Below are positions 1-8,000 of a stretch of DNA of 60,073 nt, in pieces (the first letter of the stretch is position 1; each line of letters begins with the position of its first letter). The notes below the pieces were generated by a model that worked only from the letters and a program-made list of their open reading frames with translations, ran no database searches and was not told the origin of the DNA. Source of the stretch: an uncultured Bacteroides sp. (GTDB lineage: Bacteria; Bacteroidota; Bacteroidia; Bacteroidales; Bacteroidaceae). The translations under genes and the position numbers were made by a program. The stretch is taken from the NCBI GenBank assembly GCA_944322355.1, contig CALUOT010000009.1:1-60073 (forward strand). Reading direction: 5' to 3'.

Positions 1-165
1 CACCCAATGCGGTTGCACATTCGAATAATACACGTTGGAAGCGCTGAATTTCTCTTGCAGCGCAAAAGCCCGGCGGTAATCCTCCACCGTGCCTTGGGCC
101 ATGACTTCTCCGCCTAGGCAGGCGGATAGAAGCAAAGCCGTGAGTCCTGATTTGATACCTTTCAT
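1..165 (-). CDS. Peptidase, probably S9 prolyl oligopeptidase/DPP family (N-terminal fragment)
   Basis: This is the first 55 codons of a minus-strand gene that runs off the left edge. The start is the ATG whose complement lies at 163-165. The protein begins with a signal peptide (MKGIKSGLTALLLSACLG, with a possible Ala-Gln cleavage region). It continues with a segment containing VEDYRRAF and, further on, YYSNVQPHW, which resembles the N-terminus of exported Bacteroides S9 peptidases of the dipeptidyl-peptidase IV type. No catalytic residue falls in the window, so the family rests only on that short similarity and the function is inferred. A -7 box (TACATTTG on the minus strand) lies 34 bases upstream of the start. 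Confidence 0.5.
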   Translation of the reverse strand, partial: MKGIKSGLTALLLSACLGGEVMAQGTVEDYRRAFALQEKFSASNVYYSNVQPHWV

Positions 166-198
166 ACCCTGTTTTTTGTTAAGTTGAAAAATGATTCC

Positions 199-206
199 CA
201 AATGTA
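199..206 (-). promoter_or_regulatory. -7 promoter element (TACATTTG)
   Basis: On the minus strand this octamer matches the Bacteroides primary-sigma -7 consensus TAnnTTTG. It lies 34 bases upstream of the start of the left-edge peptidase gene. No clear TTTG -33 box is seen at the usual 19-21 base spacing, so the call rests on the -7 box and its position. Confidence 0.45.
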
Positions 207-327
207 CGGAATATATTCGGGAAATGAAAAGACGGTGTAGATTTTGTCCAAAGAATGTGTTGTCTTATCTACACTTACCAATCGTTAAATGTGATGATAA
301 GATAGGGCGGAAACGGGTTATTTCCTT

Positions 328-335
328 TATTTTTG
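328..335 (+). promoter_or_regulatory. -7 promoter element (TATTTTTG)
   Basis: The octamer fits TAnnTTTG and lies 28 bases upstream of the ATG at 364, which is a normal leader length for this phylum. There is no convincing -33 box. Confidence 0.45.
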
Positions 336-363
336 TAGATGGGTAATCAATGTAAAGAGAATT

Positions 364-1203
364 ATGAGAAGGAATATCATCCGCTGGACATTGTTTGGGT
401 TGGCTATCGCTTGCGTATCGGGGGTGCGGGCGCAGGAAGACAGTACGCGTTTGCCTAAAGACAGTATTCCCTTACAAGGAAAAGCCGATCTCTTTCCATC
501 GATGAAAGCGACACTTTCTGAGGATAAATCTTATTACTTTCCTATGACTGAGCCCATGAGGCCTCTTCCGAAGTTTGCTTTGCCCAAGCGGGAGCCGGAT
601 TTGCGCTTGCCTTATCAGGAGAATCCTTCGCCGATGTTCAAAGGTGACTTCAGCACGAGTGGGCCGATGGTGCGGTGGCGTACGGGTGTGTTGGATGCCC
701 GAGGCAACCAAATTACCATGCCGGGTTTGGGGCGTCTGAATGAGGTGGCTTTTGGCTTTCAACAGGAATTGAACGACCGGCTGGCTTTGCAGGCTACCGC
801 TAACGCCATCAAGCTGAATATGGCTTACTTCACCACTCAGTCTTTCAATTTTTCCGGTGCGTTGGTTTACCGGGCGCAGGACCACTTGTGGTTTACAGCT
901 TTCGGCTCGGTCAGCGCGGGAGGTTTCCCGAACTTGAGCCCTTATGGTTATGGAGGAACGATGGGATTTGACATCACTGACCGTTTCAGCCTCGAATTGG
1001 GGGTACAGCGTTATTACGATTCTACCACGGGACGTTGGGAGACGCGTCCTATCGTGATGCCCGGCTATCGCTTCAACAATGGCTTCAAGTTGGAGCTGGA
1101 TGTTGGTCCGATTCTTTATGAAGTCATCCGCAGTATCGTTATCGACCATAAAGACCGTGGAGGAGGGCCTACGATTCGACCCAATATGCCGGGGTTCAGA
1201 TGA
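364..1203 (+). CDS. Exported protein of unknown function, probable outer-membrane/envelope protein
   Basis: A 279-residue protein with an N-terminal signal peptide (about residues 1-24, ending VRAQ before EDSTR). The rest has no membrane helix. It is rich in alternating hydrophobic and aromatic stretches, with glycine-rich segments such as SPYGYGGTMGFD, and would suit a small beta-barrel or other beta-rich envelope protein. It ends with a basic, proline-rich tail (IRPNMPGFR). I recognise no catalytic motif or named family. It is transcribed away from the left-edge peptidase and converges on the M16 protease gene, and a 22-bp-pitch repeat array lies just after its stop. Confidence 0.7.
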   Translation: MRRNIIRWTLFGLAIACVSGVRAQEDSTRLPKDSIPLQGKADLFPSMKATLSEDKSYYFPMTEPMRPLPKFALPKREPDLRLPYQENPSPMFKGDFSTSGPMVRWRTGVLDARGNQITMPGLGRLNEVAFGFQQELNDRLALQATANAIKLNMAYFTTQSFNFSGALVYRAQDHLWFTAFGSVSAGGFPNLSPYGYGGTMGFDITDRFSLELGVQRYYDSTTGRWETRPIVMPGYRFNNGFKLELDVGPILYEVIRSIVIDHKDRGGGPTIRPNMPGFR

Positions 1204-1224
1204 TTATGTCCGCAATTTGCCAGA

Positions 1225-1320
1225 GCATAGGATGGAAGGCAAAGTAAGTAAGCTTCTACGACCATTTCAACTGGCTTCTATGCCCATTTCACTTAGCTTC
1301 TATGACGGTTGAAGCATAGG
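1225..1320. repeat. 22-bp-pitch intergenic array, word GCTTCTA
   Basis: GCTTCTA begins at 1252, 1274 and 1296, exactly 22 bases apart. The seven bases CATTTCA between units recur at 1263-1269 and 1285-1291, so units are 15 bases and spacers 7. Inverted-looking words GCATAGG sit at both ends (1225-1231 and 1314-1320). The array lies between the convergent 3' ends of the gene at 364-1203 and the M16 protease. Confidence 0.75.
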
Positions 1321-1378
1321 TGCATTTACGAAAACGTTATTTGGTGGAATGTGGATATTCAATTAGATGATATAAATG

Positions 1379-1412
1379 AAAAAGAGCGCCCACAGGATTC
1401 TTGGACGCTCTT
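1379..1412 (-). terminator. Intrinsic terminator of the M16 protease gene
   Basis: Read on the minus strand, AAGAGCG (1412-1406) pairs with CGCTCTT (1388-1382) around a loop of about 17 bases and runs into a T tract (complement of the A run at 1379-1383). It starts 35 bases after the stop codon of the protease gene. Confidence 0.65.
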
Positions 1413-1446
1413 CTTGTGTTTAGGCTTTAAGAGTAAGACGTTAGAG

Positions 1447-4272
1447 TTATTGTTTGCTTTCCGGCATCATAATCAGCACCCGATAGTTGCCTTGCTTCAT
1501 AACCTCCTGCATGAAAGCGCTGATTTCCTGGGGTGTAATGGATTGGATCAACGCTTCCGCATCGGTGCATACTTCGGTAGGCAGCAGGGCGTGGCCGGCC
1601 ATTTCCGAACACCAATAGCTGTTTTTGTGTTCTTGTTCGGCAATGGTTTTCACCATGAATTCTTTTATTTTATTCAATTCGGTCTCATCGGTGCGCTGAG
1701 CCAGTTGGTTGAATTCGTTACGGATAATCTCCAAAGCACGGTCTTTCTTTTCGGGTTTCACTTGAAAGTTTGTCTCATAAACTAACGGTACATCGGAAAA
1801 ACGGTTCAGCACGCTTTGTGTGTAGATGCTGTAAACGGCGCCTTCTTTCTCGCGCACTTCACTCAGGAGCTTGGTGCTGATGAGTTGGGCGGTCATGGAA
1901 GCCAACATACGGTTCTTGAACGAATAGGGCATTTGGGCACTTACCATGACGGCTGCACTTCCTTGAGGCACTTCCATGGGCTGGAAGAATTCTTTTTGTT
2001 CCTCACCCGCACGGATACCCAAGCCGGAGATACGCTTGATTTCCGCTTTGCGTGTCGGGTCGGACGGCAGAGTGGCCAAATATTGCTCGGCCAAAGTTCT
2101 CAGTTCCTGTTCATCGATGTTTCCACTAAAAGCGAAGGTGAAGTCTGCCGCATTGGCCAGTTGTTCACGGACGATACGCAGGATGTTCTCACGGCTGGCC
2201 TGTTCGATGTCTTTTGCTTCGGGTATATAGTTGCGGGGCGATGCGTACAGGTATTCCTGCAACTCCTTTTGGAAGATGAATTGCGGGTTGAGCCCTTGGT
2301 TCTGCAAGATGCCTTTATACAGGTTCTGTTGTGCCGTGAATTCTTCGGTTGTGATGTTCAGTGCGGTGAAGTTCATATAAATGAGCTCCATCAAGGTCTT
2401 CAGGTCCTTGGGCGTGGTGTTGCCCGAAAGATTGCGGGTATAGTCACTCAACTCGATGTTGACGGCAACCTGCTTGCCTGCCAGCGCCTTGTTCAAGTCC
2501 GCATAGGTGAAGTTACCCACACCGTGTTGCATCAGGATAAGTGGCATGAAAGTAAGGTCTTTCATATATTCGTCGCCATAGACGGATGTGCCGCCTTTGG
2601 CAGAGGCTTGGAAAGTGATTTCATCCGCCTTGAAGTCTGTTTTCTTCCAGATGACTTTTACGCCGTTCGATAAGGTCCATTCTTTGGCTCCGAACTCCGG
2701 GCGGTCGGCTTCTTTCACTACTTTTCCGGCTTGTGGCAATTGGCTGATGAGCGGTTCGTCCTTTACATTGTCCACGTAGGGAGCGATGTCTTCGGCCGAT
2801 ACTTGCTTCAACATTTGTCCCAATTCATCGGCGGTTGGTACGGAGATGCCTTCACGCTCGGGCATCATGGCCACGATGGCGATGTTGTTGTCCGAGACAA
2901 GTTGTGCATAAAGTTGGTTGATGGCTTCTACGGGTATTTGGTTGGCCAACACGTTCATCAGTTGGTATTCGGTCTCGATGCCCGGTATGGGAGTTTTATC
3001 GAGGAAACCTCTCACGTACGATTCAGCCAGTTTCTTGTTTTCTTGCTGGTTGCGGTTGTTGTAAGCCTTCTCCAATTGAGAGAGGTATTCACTCCGGCAG
3101 CGGGCGTATTCAGTGGCGGTGAATCCGCCTCGTTTGGCGCGTAAGGCTTCACGATAGATGGCTCCCAAGGCCTCGGATACGTTATCATTCTTGGGCAAGG
3201 CGAAGTAGATGACCGACTTTTTCGTGCTGGCCACAAGGAAGTTGCCGTGCTGTGTGCCGGCTACGCCAAACTTTGCTTCGGGCTTTTGGCTTAGTTCATG
3301 CAGTCTTTGCGAAACCATCATGTCCGCCATGTTCAGCATATATTCAGTGGTGAGGTAGGCCATGCTTCCACGCAGCGAGTCGGGTAGGGCATCATACTTG
3401 AACATCAGTTGCACCACGGAGTTGGGTTGTTCCTTGTCCGTGCCGATGGCAATAATAGGCTCTTGATTGTCGGCTACCGGATAGTAGACACGCTCCGCCG
3501 GCTGAACCGGTTTCTCGATGGATGCGAACAATTCTTTGATTTTTGCTTCGATACGGTCCACATCTATGTCACCTACTACGATGATGCCTTGCAGGTCCGG
3601 GCGATACCATTTCTCGTAATAATCGCGCAGAGCCTGGTGCGGGAAATTGTCCACCACTGACATGATGCCGATGGGCAGACGGTGTCCGTAGCGGCTGTCG
3701 GGGTAGAGCGTCGGGAGAATCTTTTCCATGATACGTTGATTGGGCGGTGTCTGGCTTCTCCATTCTTCGTGAATGACAGAGCGTTCTTCATCGATGGCTT
3801 TCGGCTCCAGAAGCAATCCGTCCGCCCAGTCACGCAAAATCAGCAGGCAAGTGTCTTGTACGCCGATGCGTTCGGTAGGTACGCTGGAGATGCGGTACAC
3901 TGTTTCGTCAATGCTGGTGTAGGCGTTCAGGTTTTGTCCGAACTTCACGCCTACTGATTCCAACCAGGGAATTAGGGTGTTGCCCGGGAAGTGTTCCGTC
4001 CCGTTGAAGCACATGTGCTCCAGGAAGTGTGCCAATCCGCGCTGGTTGTCTTCCTCTAAGATACATCCCACCTTTTGGGCGATGTAGAAGTCTACCTGGT
4101 TCTTGGGAAACTCGTTGTGGCGGATGTAGTACGTCAGTCCGTTGTCCAACGTTCCAATTTTCACTTCCTTATCCGTGGGTACGGGCGGAATTTGTTGTTG
4201 CGCTTTCAGTCCTGCGGGCAGGCAGAGGCCTCCCGCTATCAGGAGGAATGCCCATTTCAGAATTCGTTTCAT
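1447..4272 (-). CDS. M16 family (pitrilysin/insulinase-like) zinc protease
   Basis: A 941-residue exported protease with a signal peptide (about residues 1-25, ending GLKAQ). The inverted zinc motif HFLEH is at residues 82-86 and is followed by CFNGTEHFPG, as in M16 peptidases. A further acidic ligand is expected in the ERSVIHEEW segment about 80 residues on. The length fits two tandem M16 halves in one chain, an active N-terminal half and an inactive C-terminal half that closes the chamber. Substrates are probably peptides in the periplasm or at the outer membrane. It is monocistronic: a terminator follows it, and the upstream minus-strand gene starts about 85 bases away. The start is set by the signal peptide. 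Confidence 0.93.
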   Translation of the reverse strand: MKRILKWAFLLIAGGLCLPAGLKAQQQIPPVPTDKEVKIGTLDNGLTYYIRHNEFPKNQVDFYIAQKVGCILEEDNQRGLAHFLEHMCFNGTEHFPGNTLIPWLESVGVKFGQNLNAYTSIDETVYRISSVPTERIGVQDTCLLILRDWADGLLLEPKAIDEERSVIHEEWRSQTPPNQRIMEKILPTLYPDSRYGHRLPIGIMSVVDNFPHQALRDYYEKWYRPDLQGIIVVGDIDVDRIEAKIKELFASIEKPVQPAERVYYPVADNQEPIIAIGTDKEQPNSVVQLMFKYDALPDSLRGSMAYLTTEYMLNMADMMVSQRLHELSQKPEAKFGVAGTQHGNFLVASTKKSVIYFALPKNDNVSEALGAIYREALRAKRGGFTATEYARCRSEYLSQLEKAYNNRNQQENKKLAESYVRGFLDKTPIPGIETEYQLMNVLANQIPVEAINQLYAQLVSDNNIAIVAMMPEREGISVPTADELGQMLKQVSAEDIAPYVDNVKDEPLISQLPQAGKVVKEADRPEFGAKEWTLSNGVKVIWKKTDFKADEITFQASAKGGTSVYGDEYMKDLTFMPLILMQHGVGNFTYADLNKALAGKQVAVNIELSDYTRNLSGNTTPKDLKTLMELIYMNFTALNITTEEFTAQQNLYKGILQNQGLNPQFIFQKELQEYLYASPRNYIPEAKDIEQASRENILRIVREQLANAADFTFAFSGNIDEQELRTLAEQYLATLPSDPTRKAEIKRISGLGIRAGEEQKEFFQPMEVPQGSAAVMVSAQMPYSFKNRMLASMTAQLISTKLLSEVREKEGAVYSIYTQSVLNRFSDVPLVYETNFQVKPEKKDRALEIIRNEFNQLAQRTDETELNKIKEFMVKTIAEQEHKNSYWCSEMAGHALLPTEVCTDAEALIQSITPQEISAFMQEVMKQGNYRVLIMMPESKQ

Positions 4273-4356
4273 TGTTTTTTCTGCTTATCGTTAATGTTTA
4301 TTTAGAATATTCGCTTGCAAAGGTCACCTTTTTTTTTTACATCCGCAAGTCTATGC

Positions 4357-4626
4357 TTATTTTTCCGTATTGAAACGTTCTGTTTCTTTCAAGATATACT
4401 GTTGGTCAGCCTCATTCCATACATACGTCTTCTTATCCGTCACCTGTCCTTGCGCGTTGTAGGTGAAGTCCATTTTCAGGATCCGTTTCAGATATTTGCC
4501 TTCGTTGAGGGTGTAGACTTCTTTGTGGGAAAGGCGGCCGCCATCCATGGTTACGTTATACACAAGGTTGTCAGAAGATACGCCTGCGGCTGAAATAAGT
4601 GCAGCCATTACTACATTTGCAATCAT
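4357..4626 (-). CDS. DUF3836 family small secreted protein
   Basis: An 89-residue protein with a short hydrophobic N-terminus (VVMAALISAAG) that probably acts as a signal peptide. The mature part is built around the DUF3836-like pattern of short beta strands with the sentence DFTYNAQGQVTDKKTYVWNE. The gene at 55810-56262 shares this layout (YEFAYDDENRMVSKTVAKWN). DUF3836 proteins are common in Bacteroides and their function is unknown. A -7 box lies about 50 bases upstream. A distant alternative is an unrelated short beta protein. Confidence 0.75.
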   Translation of the reverse strand: MIANVVMAALISAAGVSSDNLVYNVTMDGGRLSHKEVYTLNEGKYLKRILKMDFTYNAQGQVTDKKTYVWNEADQQYILKETERFNTEK

Positions 4627-4676
4627 AATTGTTACGTTTTTATTTTTGGTTATACATTTCCTTTGTTTTGATGTCG

Positions 4677-4684
4677 CAAAGGTA
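4677..4684 (-). promoter_or_regulatory. -7 promoter element (TACCTTTG) for the DUF3836 gene
   Basis: The minus strand reads TACCTTTG, a full match to TAnnTTTG, about 50 bases before the start at 4626. No consensus -33 box is present at the expected spacing. Confidence 0.5.
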
Positions 4685-4849
4685 GGGTGGAAAAGAGAGG
4701 GATTGGGTTAATGTTAGGTTATCATTAGGTTAATGGAGAGGCCAAGCAAGTCTTCGCGTGGGTTATTTCTATACTTCTTGTTGATATTTTTGATGAATGA
4801 CTTTCTGTGCGCTATCCCTGCTTAGAGTACCTTCTGGCGAGGGGTTTCG

Positions 4850-4930
4850 ATAGTTGCAAACATTCGGGCCGAATGTTTGCAACTTAAGCCCCTAATGTTT
4901 GCAACCTAAAGGTCTTAGGTTGCAAACCTA
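4850..4930. repeat. 22-bp-pitch intergenic array, word GTTGCAAAC
   Basis: Four copies of the nine-base word GTTGCAAAC or its complement GTTTGCAAC start at 4853, 4875, 4897 and 4919, each exactly 22 bases apart, in the orientations +,-,-,+. The first two form a perfect 16-base inverted repeat around one base (4852-4884). The last two form a 13-base inverted repeat around five bases (4897-4927). Units are 15 bases and spacers are CGGGCCG, AGCCCCT and AAGGTCT. It lies in the 4627-5069 gap between two divergent genes. Apart from promoters I see nothing else in that gap. Confidence 0.85.
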
Positions 4931-5025
4931 AAAACGGGTACTTATATCAATAGAACGTTTGTCCTTATATTTGAAAAAAGAATCGATTATTTTTTACCGA
5001 TAGTGTCTTTTTAATAAAAAATGAT

Positions 5026-5033
5026 TAGTTTTG
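5026..5033 (+). promoter_or_regulatory. -7 promoter element (TAGTTTTG) for the LRR lipoprotein gene
   Basis: TAGTTTTG fits TAnnTTTG and lies 36 bases before the ATG at 5070. This supports starting the gene at 5070 rather than at an in-frame TTG at 5031, which would sit inside the promoter. Confidence 0.5.
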
Positions 5034-5069
5034 TGCAAAACTATGCAAACATATCAATTCTGTGTGGCT

Positions 5070-8000
5070 ATGAATACTCGAATTATTCTCCTTTATCTGA
5101 CCGGTATGCTGATGGGTTTGGTCGGTTGTTCGGAAGATAAACTTCCCGCTGAACCGGACGTGAACTACGATGGTGCCTATACTTTCACGGCACAAATCGA
5201 AAACATGGAAATGGCTACTACCAAAGTGCTGGTAAACGAAAACGGTACTATTCAATGGAATGCTGGTGAAGCCGTCGGGCTGTATGGCGCACAGACTGCG
5301 AATGCGAAGTTTAGTATAAGTGGAACTGCAACTTCCTCTGCTACAGCTACTTTTTCCGGTACGCTAACCGAACCCGATACATCTCCCCGTTGGGCCTACT
5401 ATCCGTATCAGGCGGATGCCGCCACCGATGCCTCCGGGAGAAGTCTTACGCTCCATTTGCCTGCTTCCTACGACTATACAGGTGATACCTATCTGCCTAT
5501 GCTGGGACATCTTACTGCTGAGCGGCAAATGTTGTTCAAGCATTTGACGGGTATTTTGCGCATCACTCTGCGCAACATTCCAGCCGAGGCATACGCTATG
5601 GTGCTTCGTTCGGTGGGCGAGGATGCGCTGCCCTTGACCGGAACGGCTTCCGTGGCCGATGTGGATGCGGAGGAAGCTGTGCTCAGCATCACGGCAGAAG
5701 CCGGTTACGAAATCACCTATCAGCTTGGTACGCTGACGGCCGGGGAGGATACCCGTACGTTCTTCATTCCCCTGCCCGTGGGGGATTACCCCGAACTGGA
5801 AATTTCTGCCCGGCAACGGGATGGCACCGAACTTTTCACCCGGAGTTTGGGGGCGAAAAGCATTCGGCGCGCGCAGATTCTCAATGTACCCGTCATGAAC
5901 TTTGATACCGGAGAAGCTTACATACTGCAAGAGCATACGGTTGAAATCACCGATGAAATGGAGCCTTTTATTACTTTGTCTTCCATCAATCAAGAGACAG
6001 GTGTCTGTACGTTGGCCTATGCGCAGGCTCCCGAAGGAGGTATGCCCGGGGTGGGTGATGTCTTGCTGAAACCCGGTATCTCCGAACGCTTCCCGCAAGG
6101 CTTCTTGGGCAAAGTTACTTCGGTAGAGGAGGATAATGGCAGTTATACGGTGACCACCGGTCCCGCTTGTCTGAACGATGCGTTTGTGGAGCTGGTCGTG
6201 GATGAAGAAGTAGATTTGTATCCGGAGGATATGGGGGCGGAGACTCGGGCGATAGATTGGGATGGGACATTTGCAAACTTTTCGATATCGATGGATTTTA
6301 GCCAGGGCAGTGGCATTTATGCCAAGGGCGCGGTGACATTTGGCATTAAATATCACGTTGTCATTGACTTAAAGAACCAATATCTGTCTTATACTTATAA
6401 AAGTCAAATGGGTGTAGAAGGTACGGCAGGTATTAAAGGAGAGCTTAGCGGGGACGTACGTAAACAGGAATTAAGTCCGGGCATTCCTTTGGGGGTAGTC
6501 GTAATAGGCCCCATACCCATGACTCCAAGGCTTGTCCCCAGTGTCGTTTTACGGCCGAGGGGAACTTTCAATATGTCTTGTACATTAGGATTTAAGCATG
6601 GCACCGAGTCATCAATTACCTATTCACATGGGGTATGGGAAGAGAAACAGGAGCCAATTTCTCCTAATAGTAAGTCTCCGTGGGACATAACCCAGGGGGA
6701 TTATTCGATAGAAGGAGCAATCTTCACAGGACTTTCCGCTGAGTTGAATGTGGCGCCTTTCCAGTTGAATGATTTCTTTGCCGTAGGCATAGAGGCGCAA
6801 GTAGGTCCGGAACTGTCTGGTAAGCTCGATATGGTTCAACTGATGACAGCTATGAACAAAGAGGAATTGCTTAGCGCCGCTTCTGTCACAAATAAGTTCA
6901 TTTTAAATGGAAGTTTTGTAGCAGATGTGAACATCTTAAATTTTGAAGAGAAAGCTTCGTTGACCTTTTTAGATGTGATCTTCGGCGAGGCCACTTTGAA
7001 AGTCATTCCCGATGTGCAGCAACCGGAAGCCAAGGTAGAGGAACAGAGCGAGGAAAAAGCGAAGGCGGAAGTAACAACAACCCTGTCGCAACAGCTCTTG
7101 ACAAAACAGACCACCGTCAAGATGGCCTTGGAGGATGAAGAGGGTAAAGTGGTGAAAGAAAGCCAGCCCACGGAATACGTGGGCGAACCGGAGGCCGACG
7201 AAATACCCACCCAACCTTTGGACGAAGAGTTTACCAACTTGGACAAAGACCGGGAGTTCACCGCATATCCTACGGTGGAATCCCCGCTGTTGGGCGATGA
7301 AAAGGTGGAGTTGAAATCGAAGTCCGTTACCTTCTCCACCGCAGGTGGTACACTTCGGGAGCAACTGATCCGTATGTATCGCAACACGAACGGTCCGAAC
7401 TGGAAACGCGATGACAATTGGTGTACCGAAAAACCGTTGACGGAGTGGTATGGAATCAGTCAGGATTCGTATGGTGGGTATCGGATTCAGCTGGATAATA
7501 ATAATCTGGATGGATATGTACAACTCAATGATACCACTATCCGGGAAATTAGCATGTATGGAAATCAAATCATATGGGTCAATGTCAACCAATGCACGAA
7601 TTTAGGAGGGTTGTTCTTAGCTGATTGTCCGTTGGAGAAATTGTATCTGGCGGGATGTAAGCGATTGGAGTCAGTCGGTTTCGATTATCGGAACCTGCAT
7701 ACATTAGATGTCAGTGAAAGCAGCTATGCCCGTCAATTGGACCAATGTAACTTTGAACGATTAAAGGTGCTGTATGCACGAAATTTATCGGACTTGACCG
7801 ATCTTCCTTTTCAAATAATTGGTGCTAATAGTCTGGATACATTGGATCTTTCCGGATGTACGCAATTGCAGACCATCAATCAAAACAGATATACCATTCA
7901 AGTGAACAAATATGTCAATCTGAGCGGTTGCCGTTCTTTACTGTTCGATGACGGGGGGAATGCCCGGGCAAGCACATTGAGCTGGGGGAATATTGAATAT

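Noticed and set aside
4850-4930. CRISPR array
   Set aside because: Units of 15 and spacers of 7 bases are far too short, orientations flip between units, and there are no cas genes.
5031-5069. Start of the LRR lipoprotein at a TTG (5031)
   Set aside because: It lies in the predicted -7 box and hides the signal peptide; the ATG at 5070 gives a clean lipobox.
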